Assembly (NCBI GenBank): GCA_913056215.1
Contig: CAJXMN010000020.1
Location: forward strand, 1-34,684
Reading direction: 5' to 3'
Length of the DNA stretch: 34,684 nt
Source: an uncultured Flavobacteriales bacterium
GTDB taxonomy: Bacteria > Bacteroidota > Bacteroidia > Flavobacteriales_D > Crocinitomicaceae
Below, in pieces: positions 14,632 through 23,517 of the stretch (positions are counted from its first letter, which is position 1; each line of letters opens with the position of its first letter). The translations under genes and the position numbers were made by a program. A model generated the notes under the pieces. It was not told the DNA's origin and ran no database searches. It saw only the letters and a list, made by a program, of their open reading frames with translations.

Positions 14632-15735
14632 CTAATTTTTAGCGTTAATTCTCCTTCCTTTCCAAGGTGGATCATAAAAAGAGGAAACGATGAGAACAAC
14701 TAAGAATAGCAGTGGATAAATAATTTGCATAAGGGGTATCAACCACCAATAACCATAGTCTTTGAACTGCTTTCGAAAGTGTATTAATACGAGCGCATCA
14801 GTAACCAATCGGATTCCAAAAATAATGAGTCCAGCGCCGTAATTGCTTTGTATAAGACTTAAGACGAACAAGACAAACGTACCTAAAAGGTAGCTGATTA
14901 TTAATACACCAAGAAAAGATTCTCTCCAATCGAATACGGTCCGCGATTTGCGCAACCATCGCACCCGCTGATTCAAATAGTCCCTTACGCCTTTCGGTGC
15001 TGGCGTGTACACGATATCTTGGTTTTGAATACTATGAGCAATACCTGCATTATTTTTCTGAAAATTTCGAAGCAGAAAATAATCATCACCTGAAGCAATG
15101 TGCTGATGTACGTCAAATCCCCCTCCTTCAAAGTACGTTTCACGCTTCACCAACAAATTAGCCCCACTGGCTGAAAGCGTATAGAAGGGATTTACCCAGT
15201 AACTAAAAGCATTAAAAAACTGGTATTCAATAGCAGCCATTTTGCCAAGTATAGACTGACTTACCATCAAAACGGGGCGAATTTGCAAATCCACCTCGGA
15301 ATTTACTGAAAGTGAATCAAAAAATGTGTTATTCATCCACACATCGGCGTCCATTGTCAAACAATAAGGAAAAGAAGCGAGCTGCATTGCTCTATGAACA
15401 CCTTGTTTCTTACCCTTTAGAAAACGTGGTAAAGATTCTACCGTTACGTTGTTCTTTTCTTTCGACCATTCTTCGAGTATAGACAACGAATCGTCGGTGG
15501 AATGATCATTAACAAATATGATTTCAGCTGGATACACGACCTGTCGCTCTAAACATCTCAGTAAGCGCGGTAACGATTGAGCTTCATTCCGAAAAGGAAT
15601 AATTACAGAACATTGATCTGCCCGGATCAAATTCGTTAACGAATCTGATTGTTTATGCGTTGCGAAAAAATACCATCTAAGAAGCACAAAAGGCATTAAA
15701 GTTAGTATAACGATGACCACAACCGCTTCAACCAT
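14632..15735 (-). CDS. Family 2 glycosyltransferase, membrane-anchored
   Basis: This protein of about 367 residues has one N-terminal membrane helix (about 2-24). A GT-A glycosyltransferase domain follows: CSVIIPFRNEAQSLPRLL (42-59), FVNDHSTDDS (74-83), and the metal-binding DAD at 129-131 in LTMDADVWM. GGGFD and SGDDYFLLRNF come next, then LNQRVRWLRKS, the Q/RxxRW-like motif. Several membrane helices close the protein. It resembles processive or lipid-linked GT2 enzymes. The preferred ATG at 15735 (MVEAVVVIVI) overlaps the stop of the upstream gene by 8 bases, suggesting coupled translation; the longer frame from 15795 would add residues lying inside that gene. The sugar and acceptor are unknown. 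The partner gene suggests work on a membrane lipid or envelope glycan. Confidence 0.88.
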   Translation of the reverse strand: MVEAVVVIVILTLMPFVLLRWYFFATHKQSDSLTNLIRADQCSVIIPFRNEAQSLPRLLRCLERQVVYPAEIIFVNDHSTDDSLSILEEWSKEKNNVTVESLPRFLKGKKQGVHRAMQLASFPYCLTMDADVWMNNTFFDSLSVNSEVDLQIRPVLMVSQSILGKMAAIEYQFFNAFSYWVNPFYTLSASGANLLVKRETYFEGGGFDVHQHIASGDDYFLLRNFQKNNAGIAHSIQNQDIVYTPAPKGVRDYLNQRVRWLRKSRTVFDWRESFLGVLIISYLLGTFVLFVLSLIQSNYGAGLIIFGIRLVTDALVLIHFRKQFKDYGYWWLIPLMQIIYPLLFLVVLIVSSFYDPPWKGRRINAKN

Positions 15736-16672
15736 TACTTTTGTTTTTGTTTTGCATAAAATAGTAGAATCCAATGAGTGTCGGAAGTACCACATTGATT
15801 CCCCAAAGTGTTAGGGACGCAAAAATGATTAATGCAGCGTTTGGTATCATAAAACCGAGTATCATTAACGCAGAAGTTTCACGTACAACGATTTTACCAA
15901 AGAAAATAGATGGAACAGCTGTGGTTACAAGATAGTGAACAAATATAGCATAACTGAGTTCATGTGTATAGCTAACTCCAAATGCAATCAAAATCAAAAT
16001 AAATTGCAAAGCAAAAACGAGATAACGCACGGTACTCAATAACAGTAGTACAAAAGCTATTTTTCTCATTTTTTTACGAAAGTCAGCTAGAACGCGTTTC
16101 TTTTTGCGAAACCAACGCCATTTTTCAAATGGTAAAATAGGCACTAACAGGTAAATTAAAAGTGAAGTTCCTCCAATTACCCAGCCCAAATTTTGGATAT
16201 ATGGATCAATTCGTAATTGAAACAATACATGTCCTAAATAAAATCCGCCGATGATACCAAAGAAAAATGTAGCTAAAAACTGGGCCAAATTTCCGTACAA
16301 CGTACCTAAAGACAGCATTAGACGCTTCTTACCAGCAAAAAATCCTATTCTTCCTATGAAATTGCCCAAACGATTTGGAGTTACAAACCCCGTTGCTATA
16401 CCTGCCAATAATGAAGCCTTTATTTTTGAGAAAAGTGATGTCTGGTCAAAGCTTCGCACTATGACAAACCATTTAAAAAGTTCTAAACCCCAATTAAACA
16501 CCACGAGAATAATAGCGTACAACAAATACGAATAGCTCAAGATTTCCAGGTTCTGAACAGCGCTCCACTCAATTTTCACCAATTGTCTGAACAGCAAATA
16601 AAGCGCAAGCAGGAATACACCTATTTTGAGTAACAAGCGCCAATTCTTTCTTATATTTATCTTTCGGTACAT
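15728..16672 (-). CDS. Lysylphosphatidylglycerol synthase TM-region-like (flippase-like) membrane protein
   Basis: This polytopic protein of about 314 residues has at least six hydrophobic segments and resembles the LPG_synthase_TM/UPF0104 group. Typical traits are FKWFVIVRSF, then GIATGFVTPNRLGNFIGRI (a conserved T/P-x-R-x-G-E/N-like loop), and the late GKIVVRETSALMILG. Such proteins lack the aminoacyl-transfer domain of MprF and are often named flippase-like beside glycosyltransferases. The ATG at 16672 gives MYRKINIRKNWR, a basic cytoplasmic start. The longer frame to 16735 overlaps ruvC by 49 bases and adds an unlikely extension. It is transcribed divergently from ruvC with 14 bases between starts, and its 3' end overlaps the glycosyltransferase start. 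The transported or supported lipid is not known. Confidence 0.8.
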   Translation of the reverse strand: MYRKINIRKNWRLLLKIGVFLLALYLLFRQLVKIEWSAVQNLEILSYSYLLYAIILVVFNWGLELFKWFVIVRSFDQTSLFSKIKASLLAGIATGFVTPNRLGNFIGRIGFFAGKKRLMLSLGTLYGNLAQFLATFFFGIIGGFYLGHVLFQLRIDPYIQNLGWVIGGTSLLIYLLVPILPFEKWRWFRKKKRVLADFRKKMRKIAFVLLLLSTVRYLVFALQFILILIAFGVSYTHELSYAIFVHYLVTTAVPSIFFGKIVVRETSALMILGFMIPNAALIIFASLTLWGINVVLPTLIGFYYFMQNKNKSNG

Positions 16673-16686
16673 GGAATAGCAAGCAA

Positions 16687-17265
16687 TTGAAAGTTGAAGA
16701 TAAAATAATTCTCGGAATAGACCCTGGTACAACAATTATGGGCTATGGTTTAATACATATCAAAAAGAACAAAATGTACGTCATCACGTATGGGGTTTTA
16801 CATTTGAGTAAATTGAAGAATCACGCCGACAAATTATTGAAGATATTTGAGCGCATGGATGAAGTCATTCGGGAATACAAACCAGACGAGATGGCTATCG
16901 AAGCACCTTTTTTTGGCAAAAACGTTCAATCGATGCTCAAGCTAGGCAGAGCACAGGGAGTATGTATTGGAGCTGCTCTCAACAAATCTGTCCCCTTTGA
17001 AGAATACACGCCAAGAAGAATTAAGCAGGCCATAACAGGGAAAGGTGGGGCGAGTAAGGAGCAAGTTGCAAAGATGTTACAAAGTCTTTTAAAGATGGAA
17101 GAGCTTCCAAAGCATCTCGATGCTACTGATGGCTTAGCTGCTGCGGTATGTCATTACTATTCAAAAGGACGGGGAGAACATAACAAGACAAAGGTGTCGA
17201 ATTGGAAAGCCTATATCAATCAAAATCCAAAAAGGAATGTTTCCCCAAAAAACAAGAAAAATTAA
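16687..17265 (+). CDS. ruvC: Crossover junction endodeoxyribonuclease RuvC
   Basis: This 192-residue Holliday-junction resolvase has an RNase H-like fold. The acidic catalytic set is present: Asp12 in ILGIDPGTT, Glu72 in AIEAPFF, and Asp145 and Asp148 in LDATDGLAAAVCH, with His156 following. The length fits RuvC (about 170-190) with a basic C-terminal tail. RuvC works with RuvAB to cut four-way junctions during recombinational repair. No ATG is available between the upstream in-frame TGA (16627) and the first strand, so the TTG at 16687 is the start. It lies 14 bases from the divergent membrane-protein gene. The 3' end overlaps the convergent HIT gene by 4 bases. Confidence 0.95.
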   Translation: MKVEDKIILGIDPGTTIMGYGLIHIKKNKMYVITYGVLHLSKLKNHADKLLKIFERMDEVIREYKPDEMAIEAPFFGKNVQSMLKLGRAQGVCIGAALNKSVPFEEYTPRRIKQAITGKGGASKEQVAKMLQSLLKMEELPKHLDATDGLAAAVCHYYSKGRGEHNKTKVSNWKAYINQNPKRNVSPKNKKN

Positions 17266-17651
17266 ACATCCCGAATTGATTGGGCGATCGCTTTCATTTG
17301 TTCATTACTTAAGGATAGTTTCTCCTTTGCAAAGTCCATATCAGTAACCCCATTTATAGGCATCAAATGGACGTGAGCATGTGGAACTTCAAGCCCAATC
17401 ACTGAAACACCGATACGCTCGCAATCGAATACCTTATCCATTTTTTTAGCCACTTGTTTTGCAAAACGCATTAATTCGGAGAGCTGTTCATCGGTCAAAT
17501 CAAAAATATAATCCGTTTCAATTTTAGGGACAACCAACACATGACCGCGCGTCACAGGTTCAATATCAAGAAAGGCATAGCAAGTATCATTTTCAGCTAC
17601 TTTAAAACTCGGTATATCACCGTTAATTATCTTTGTAAAAATGGTACTCAT
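17262..17651 (-). CDS. HIT-family (histidine triad) protein
   Basis: This 129-residue nucleotide-binding hydrolase is of the Hint/HinT branch. It has the N-terminal TIFTKIINGDIPSFKV (3-18), DIEPVTRGHVLVVPK (29-43), and the triad VPHAHVHLMP with His91, His93 and His95. Hint proteins hydrolyse nucleoside phosphoramidates or related AMP conjugates, and the physiological substrate here is open. Its start overlaps the greA stop by 4 bases (ATGA), indicating one transcript and coupled translation with greA. The stop overlaps the convergent ruvC stop. The length is typical. Confidence 0.93.
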   Translation of the reverse strand: MSTIFTKIINGDIPSFKVAENDTCYAFLDIEPVTRGHVLVVPKIETDYIFDLTDEQLSELMRFAKQVAKKMDKVFDCERIGVSVIGLEVPHAHVHLMPINGVTDMDFAKEKLSLSNEQMKAIAQSIRDV

Positions 17652-18124
17652 TCTCTGGTGATTTCAAGAACTTCAAATTGAATTATACCATTAGGCGTTT
17701 CGATATCTGCAATATCTCCAACAGATTTACCTAATAAACCTTTGCCGATGGGCGAATCCACAGAAATCTTTTTGGCTTTAAGGTCAGCTTCATTCTCTGC
17801 TACAAGCATGTATCTCTGTTCAGCGTTCGTCTTTAAATTTTTGATACGAACAGTAGAAAGAATTAAAGCTCTTGATGCATCAATTTCCGAATCATCAATG
17901 ACTCGTGCATTAGCAATTACATCCTTCAGTTTAGCAATCCGCATCTCAAGAATACCCTGAGCTTCTTTCGCAGCATCATATTCTGCATTCTCTGAAAGAT
18001 CTCCTTTATCCCTTGCTTCACCGATCTGTTTTGAAATTTTTGGACGTTCAACCGCTTCCATTTCGTGTAATTCGTCTTTCAATTTCTTTAACCCTTCTTC
18101 TGTATAATAGTTTATTTTGGACAT
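17648..18124 (-). CDS. greA: Transcription elongation factor GreA
   Basis: This 158-residue GreA has an N-terminal antiparallel coiled coil (about 1-76) containing the tip motif GDLSENAEY, whose acidic residues enter the RNA polymerase active site to stimulate cleavage of backtracked RNA. The FKBP-like C-terminal domain (about 80-158) includes DSPIGKGLLGKSVGDI and ends FEVLEITRE. The size is normal. It is the first gene of a greA-HIT pair, with a 4-base overlap. Upstream, a strong terminator at 18141-18176 ends the PorV/PorQ operon, so greA needs its own promoter within about 80 bases, overlapping that hairpin. Confidence 0.96.
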   Translation of the reverse strand: MSKINYYTEEGLKKLKDELHEMEAVERPKISKQIGEARDKGDLSENAEYDAAKEAQGILEMRIAKLKDVIANARVIDDSEIDASRALILSTVRIKNLKTNAEQRYMLVAENEADLKAKKISVDSPIGKGLLGKSVGDIADIETPNGIIQFEVLEITRE

Positions 18125-18140
18125 GATGAATCATTTATTA

Positions 18141-18176
18141 AAACAAAAAACAAGAGAGCCAAAAGACCCTCCTGTT
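18141..18176 (-). terminator. Rho-independent terminator of the receptor/PorV-Q operon
   Basis: On the minus strand, AACAGGAG (18176-18169) pairs with CTCTTGTT (18156-18149), with one G-U pair and a 12-base loop. TTTTTTGTTT follows (18150-18141). It lies 26 bases after the PorV/PorQ stop. Confidence 0.75.
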
Positions 18177-18201
18177 TCAACAAATATAATATAAAAATTT
18201 C

Positions 18202-19260
18202 TTATTTCAGACTCAATGTGACACCGAACGTATGTATCAAACCAAAAGGACTTGAAGTACGTACAGCGTATTCAAAACCCATAGGGGTCTTCTTTTCCCC
18301 TAGTAAGGCATCTACTGAAAAACCAGCAGTTAAACCTGTCAAACTATTCGTAGAAGATTCTCTATCAAAAATATCTTTTTCACCTACGAATCCGGCACGT
18401 ACATTTATCGCTGCTTTTTCGAGAGACATACCATAGTCTAAACCAACGTTAAATTGATCATTGGTATACGAATTAGCATGAAAAGCTGCAGCAGCAGTTA
18501 ACTTACTGTCCTCACTAAATATGAAATCGTAAGAACCACCAATTCCTAATAATGAAGGCATCTCAAAAGAAGCAGGACGCTGCTGTAACGTTGCATTACC
18601 TCCAGTAGACTGATAAAATATCTCTTGACCTAAACCGTCACCCTCAAATTCCATTGGGGTACCCACATTTTTAAGTGTAATACCGAACTTAACGTGATCC
18701 TGTTCACCCGTTACATAGCGAACACCAGCATCAAATGCTACTCCTGTCGCTTTTAGGTTTGAGATGTTCTCATTCACAACCTTCATGTTAATACCTGCAT
18801 AAATCGAATTAGAGAATTCTCGCGCATACGCCAAATTAATGATATTTTTTCGTGGACTAAACTCACCAATACCACCCTCAGGCAGATTAACAGTAGTACG
18901 TTGAATATCACCGAAACCAAAAGATTGAATACTCATAGCAATAACACTTTGATTTCCAACACGCTGGGCAATACCAGCAGAATTCAAAGAAATATCAGCA
19001 TTACCCAACCAATTTGAATAATTAAACTTAATCTGTGTTCGATCAGTAAACGCTAATCCTGCCACGTTCATAAACTGGGCTTCTAATCCATTCGTAGAAG
19101 CGATACCAGCACTACCAAAAGCAGTGGAACGCGCCCATGGATTCACTAACAACTCAGCAGCTCCTGCGGAACCTATTCGATCTTCATTCCCGGCCAAAAC
19201 AACCGTAGAGATTGTCAAGGCACCGGCTAGTAAAGATCCTTTAATTATTGACTTCATCAT
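18202..19260 (-). CDS. PorV/PorQ-family outer-membrane beta-barrel protein
   Basis: This 352-residue protein has a signal peptide (about 1-23, ending VVLAGN). The family N-terminal pattern follows: GSAGAAELLVNPWARSTAFG then GLEAQFMNVAGLAFTDRTQI, where LLVNPWARSTA-G and N-x-AGLA recur in PorV-type proteins. The remainder alternates beta strands to a terminal FGVTLSLK, fitting a FadL-like 14-strand barrel. PorV shuttles T9SS cargo from the translocon to the PorU attachment complex. PorQ and other paralogs have less defined roles. Position makes this a dedicated paralog: it lies 29 bases after the gene for a 1402-residue secreted protein and is the last gene before the terminator. The MM start leaves 19260 or 19257 open. 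It is not claimed to be the genome's main porV. Confidence 0.82.
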   Translation of the reverse strand: MMKSIIKGSLLAGALTISTVVLAGNEDRIGSAGAAELLVNPWARSTAFGSAGIASTNGLEAQFMNVAGLAFTDRTQIKFNYSNWLGNADISLNSAGIAQRVGNQSVIAMSIQSFGFGDIQRTTVNLPEGGIGEFSPRKNIINLAYAREFSNSIYAGINMKVVNENISNLKATGVAFDAGVRYVTGEQDHVKFGITLKNVGTPMEFEGDGLGQEIFYQSTGGNATLQQRPASFEMPSLLGIGGSYDFIFSEDSKLTAAAAFHANSYTNDQFNVGLDYGMSLEKAAINVRAGFVGEKDIFDRESSTNSLTGLTAGFSVDALLGEKKTPMGFEYAVRTSSPFGLIHTFGVTLSLK

Positions 19261-19289
19261 ATCTAAAATTTCGTTTTAAAATCTTATTA

Positions 19290-22200
19290 CTACAAGTTTT
19301 CTAAATCCGGTTGACGTAGACCACCGAAGAATTTCACAATGCGCTCGCCAACACCTTCAACATCAACATGAATCAGGTAAACTCCTCCAGAGACCGGGAT
19401 ATTATCTGAATTCTTAAGATCCCAATCGATAGATGTAATCGGACTATCCTTATCGTAGGAGCGGATTAATTTACCAGAAACATCGTAAATGCGTACCTTA
19501 CATCGTTCTGGTAGGTTCGTGATTTTCACACGTGTATCCAATTTCGAACGCTCATATTGAGAGTATGCATAATAAGGGTTGGGAACAACGTTAATCAAAT
19601 CAAGCGCATCTGCCAACGCTTCCGTATCACCTTTTTGTGTACCTTGATTATCCATGTTCCACTCGTAAGTTGGACGACCACCATTAACTCCAGTTTTTGT
19701 ATACTCCTCATAATTCTTGTTGATACGCAATCTCAACCTTACATCTGTAGCGAGCAATTCAGAACCTGGGTTTAGCATTGGTTGCATCACCCATGATAAG
19801 TTTTTATATACATCACGAAATTCATTCGTTGCTTCTGCAGATAATTTTTCATGAATATAAGCACCACCATCATATTCAGGCATTCCTTCTCCATCTCTGG
19901 CGAATACATAAATTGTATGCTGACCACCAAGCAACGGACTACCCACTGAATTAAAGAATGCCGAAGTTGGATTCCATATCATATCTGCACCATTTTGCCC
20001 AGATAAGAACGAGTTCTCACAGTACGCCATATTTACACGACGTCCCGTTTCTACATCAATAGCATAGCCTGGGAACCACCCCATACCTGTAGGTGTATTA
20101 CCATCAGGATTCGCTTGAGACGCGTTATATCCAGGATCGCCTGCTTGTCGACCATTCTTATCAATAGATGGACTCTGACGCAATAATCCCGCAACTCCGT
20201 CATTCACGGACAAATCAGGATCATCATTCAATTCAATAACGGGACATCTCGTCCACTTCGATTTGTCAGAAGTTACGACTATATCGACACTCGGATGGAA
20301 AACGGAAGATAGATCTGTTGATGCCAAAGAGCCAAATGCACTCTGCGCTAAAACAGGAGTTCCTGGTATCCCTATGGGATTGTACGAACAACCATTAAAT
20401 CTTGCCAACTGACCAATCGTTACCGTACCACTAATAAGATTTGCAAATAATTTATCAGGGTCTTTACCCGTCAAATCAGGGTAACAACAAGGATCATTAA
20501 TCCCTTCATTTGGTAAACAATCAGCTGGCTCTTCAGGGTTGAAATCACCAGATGTAATCCAGTTTTGCGGTGTATAACTATCCACATCTGGAAGACCAAT
20601 CAACCATAATTTTGAGCTATCCTCAAAGTCAATCGTACTTTCTATAGGTTCAGCAATTCGATCTCTAAAAGCACAATTCGGATCACCATTAGCACAAGGG
20701 TATTCAACTTGTTCGATCGCAACTGATATACCCCATTCAGGTATCAACTGCTCATTCTTTGATCGAATCGTACGATCAGAACTAACAGACTCAAGCAATT
20801 CGCCACCTTTTTCATCATAACGATTCAGCGTCCAGCTAGCCGTATCAATCTCATCGTATTGATCAAATTCCAATCGGAAATAACCATCAACTAAATTTAA
20901 AGGATCGATAACCTGAATATCTATGGGTCCAGCATCCACTCTATAAGTTGGCGCATCTATCGATCCATTTTCAACGACAAAGTCTTCGGATGCTTCTGTT
21001 AGATCGAGTGCCCTGTTACCATTACCACGACCATCTAGTGTTGTGATTTCTGGAGATGAACCATAAGGTAAACCAGCCACTGCACCATCAAAACGAGGAG
21101 CAGGATTGTGGGGTATACCAGCAACAGGCTTTATTGCAGAACCATCAGCAGCCAATCTCGAACTAATATATGGAATTTTCTGTCCATCGATTAAATCAGC
21201 ATCATTTGGATCATAAGGCTTAAATTCATTATGCGCATAAGCGATAGCTACATAATAATACGTTTTATGATTCACAAGTTTCGGTGGACCACTCGCAAAA
21301 GCATCCTCAGTTATTTGAAATGAATGTTGGATACCATTATTTTCTCCATCCACCTTCTCAACGGGAACTGAAAATCCAAGTGCTTCATCAAATTCAAAAT
21401 TGATGATACGACTGATATCGTTTTCAATATCACATTGTGCCACCAATCGAGCTTTGTCAATGTCACCAATATCACCAACACCAGCTTCAGCATCACTCAT
21501 TTGATAGATTTGATATCCTTCGAATCGATAAACCTTATCAATTGAAGAACCATCTACTGGATCAACGATATTAATATTATCCTCTTCAGCATACGATTCA
21601 TCAACATTATTACCGATAGGATTATCAAGTAATAATACGAGTTCATTTTCAAGTTCCACAATTTCTAATACCGGTGCACTTGGTGGATCCAAGATTTCAA
21701 AACAATTGTCAAATAATGCCTGAGCTTTGGTATCATTTTGACGTAAAACTTCTACGGATGCGAATGAATTTCCTTCAAAAGCGCGTCCGTAAACAACACC
21801 AACAGTAAGGTTATTTATTGCACCCGGAGTTAAGGTAAATGGACCAGCAGACTGTAAGAAACGTCGGTCACCTCGGTCGTTCGAGTTACCACTACCATCA
21901 GTATCCGTTTCAGACCAATCCCAACCCATATCTTGTCCTTCAGTACCGAAGTTCAACGGATCAGTATTTCCAGGGTAACAATAAGCCGCCTCTACATTGG
22001 TTAGTCCTGTCGATCCTGTATAACCAGTACCGCCATAGTAAATAGGAGAGTTATCCTTCCAAAAACCAGTCATATAGTTATAGAAATCAGATGGCGATTC
22101 AGGGTCCAACGTCGCATTCGGGAACCCTAATCCCCCACGGTTAAAATAGTTAAACCTTCTCATTCCGAAACGTTCATTATCTACAATTCCATCAGAGTAT

Positions 22201-23498
22201 CCGATACCGATACCATCATAAACAATTCCGTCTCCCGATAAAGCTTCATTCACTGTAGGTACCACAAGCTCCACACTACCGTCAGTTTGCGTTTCAAAAC
22301 GTGGTCCTACATTATCTAAGTTATCTGCATCTTGATAAGGACCTTCAAAATAATCTACACCAACCGCTGGAGGATTATCCCCATATCCAGGTGAACCGTT
22401 TCCTCCCGGATCATTATTGGTTGCGTTATAAGCATAACCGAGACCTCTAGAAACGTCACAACCGACAAAATCGTCATCCGAGAAACCGACATCCGCATCG
22501 ACATACTGTGTAAAGTACGTATCATACAAAGTCTGCGTACTTCTATTAATCATTTCATAGTTATAAAAAGTCATACGGTTCACTTCGTCATTTGTCGCAA
22601 AAGAGAATGCTTGCGCACGAATTTCCATACCGATAGGGTCTGCACCCGTCTCAGTGTGAATGTTCCCTTTATCGTTAAATACCCACCAGTTGGTTTTATC
22701 ACCAAACAAAGTTACACGTCGATCAACACCACATTCAACATCATCGCGATCGAGTATATCATCAAACCAAGGTATATCTCCTTGGGAAGGATCGTAAACA
22801 CCATCTCCAGAACCTCCCTGGCTCGGATAATCATAAAACGGCGCTAAATAAAAATCTTGACCTCGAGAAACATCTCCGTGAGCGGGCCAATTATTGATTC
22901 TATTGATAGCATCATTAGTTATTGTAAACTCTTCATCACAATTGGGATCCTTATTACATTCAAAGATTCGCGTAAATGCAACAACCTCAGCTTTAGATAT
23001 CGTGAAGAAATCATCGTATTGATCACAAACATCAGGATCAATTGTTGCAGCACCAAAATCTCTGGTCGCATTGAAACCTACAGGCTGGCTAGGATCATAA
23101 TTCCCTGAACCAACAGTTTGAGAAAGTGGTCCAGCCCAGAAATCATTACCTTCTCTAAATAATATCGCTGCCAATTTCAACTGACCATTAACATCGACAC
23201 CTCCCATCCAGATAGAACCTGAATAGATGACGTGATTATTACCACCTATAGGCACCTCATAAGAAGCAGAATTATTCTGACGGTTTTGCCATAGAGAACC
23301 ACCAACTTCAACGAGTGCACGAACATCATTGAATTCCATGAACAGTCGCTCATTAGATGGCGGACAATTCGCTTTCAGATATGCCTCTTGCTCAGCATTT
23401 AAATCTGGCTTACCAGACTCATTTGGAGTGGGCAACCTTCTAGCATTAACTTCAAAAACTGAAGCCAGAACTAAAATTGATATTATTACTAATCTCAT
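19290..23498 (-). CDS. Giant secreted protein with T9SS/FlgD-like C-terminal domain
   Basis: This 1402-residue protein has a signal peptide (about 1-19, ending FEVNA). The bulk is Asp/Asn/Gly-rich and beta-like, with no enzyme domain I recognise. Visible features are WMGGVDVNGQLKLAA near residue 98, a fibronectin-like stretch with TYYYVAIAYAHNEFKPYD (about 750), several CxxxDPNC-type cysteine pairs, and a CC pair in INDPCCYPDL. The C-terminal ~100 residues hold NVVPNPYYAYSQYE and a CTD-like beta domain (RVKITNLP, VRIYDVSGKLIRSYDKD, GGVYLIHVDVEG). After VKFFGG there is a short extra tail, LRQPDLENL. It lies 19 bases after the TonB-receptor gene and 29 before the PorV/PorQ gene, and it is surely co-transcribed. 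Inference: a surface partner of the receptor whose export or anchoring uses the barrel. No precise function can be given. Confidence 0.8.
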   Translation of the reverse strand: MRLVIISILVLASVFEVNARRLPTPNESGKPDLNAEQEAYLKANCPPSNERLFMEFNDVRALVEVGGSLWQNRQNNSASYEVPIGGNNHVIYSGSIWMGGVDVNGQLKLAAILFREGNDFWAGPLSQTVGSGNYDPSQPVGFNATRDFGAATIDPDVCDQYDDFFTISKAEVVAFTRIFECNKDPNCDEEFTITNDAINRINNWPAHGDVSRGQDFYLAPFYDYPSQGGSGDGVYDPSQGDIPWFDDILDRDDVECGVDRRVTLFGDKTNWWVFNDKGNIHTETGADPIGMEIRAQAFSFATNDEVNRMTFYNYEMINRSTQTLYDTYFTQYVDADVGFSDDDFVGCDVSRGLGYAYNATNNDPGGNGSPGYGDNPPAVGVDYFEGPYQDADNLDNVGPRFETQTDGSVELVVPTVNEALSGDGIVYDGIGIGYSDGIVDNERFGMRRFNYFNRGGLGFPNATLDPESPSDFYNYMTGFWKDNSPIYYGGTGYTGSTGLTNVEAAYCYPGNTDPLNFGTEGQDMGWDWSETDTDGSGNSNDRGDRRFLQSAGPFTLTPGAINNLTVGVVYGRAFEGNSFASVEVLRQNDTKAQALFDNCFEILDPPSAPVLEIVELENELVLLLDNPIGNNVDESYAEEDNINIVDPVDGSSIDKVYRFEGYQIYQMSDAEAGVGDIGDIDKARLVAQCDIENDISRIINFEFDEALGFSVPVEKVDGENNGIQHSFQITEDAFASGPPKLVNHKTYYYVAIAYAHNEFKPYDPNDADLIDGQKIPYISSRLAADGSAIKPVAGIPHNPAPRFDGAVAGLPYGSSPEITTLDGRGNGNRALDLTEASEDFVVENGSIDAPTYRVDAGPIDIQVIDPLNLVDGYFRLEFDQYDEIDTASWTLNRYDEKGGELLESVSSDRTIRSKNEQLIPEWGISVAIEQVEYPCANGDPNCAFRDRIAEPIESTIDFEDSSKLWLIGLPDVDSYTPQNWITSGDFNPEEPADCLPNEGINDPCCYPDLTGKDPDKLFANLISGTVTIGQLARFNGCSYNPIGIPGTPVLAQSAFGSLASTDLSSVFHPSVDIVVTSDKSKWTRCPVIELNDDPDLSVNDGVAGLLRQSPSIDKNGRQAGDPGYNASQANPDGNTPTGMGWFPGYAIDVETGRRVNMAYCENSFLSGQNGADMIWNPTSAFFNSVGSPLLGGQHTIYVFARDGEGMPEYDGGAYIHEKLSAEATNEFRDVYKNLSWVMQPMLNPGSELLATDVRLRLRINKNYEEYTKTGVNGGRPTYEWNMDNQGTQKGDTEALADALDLINVVPNPYYAYSQYERSKLDTRVKITNLPERCKVRIYDVSGKLIRSYDKDSPITSIDWDLKNSDNIPVSGGVYLIHVDVEGVGERIVKFFGGLRQPDLENL

Positions 23499-23517
23499 AA
23501 TTACGATAATTTACTAA

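Noticed and set aside
14481-14699. Uninterrupted 72-codon minus-strand frame as a real small gene
   Set aside because: Its first third is the glycosyltransferase 3' end in another frame, and the rest is a Crp/Fnr helix-turn-helix tail joined after a frameshift. It fits a remnant, not a gene.
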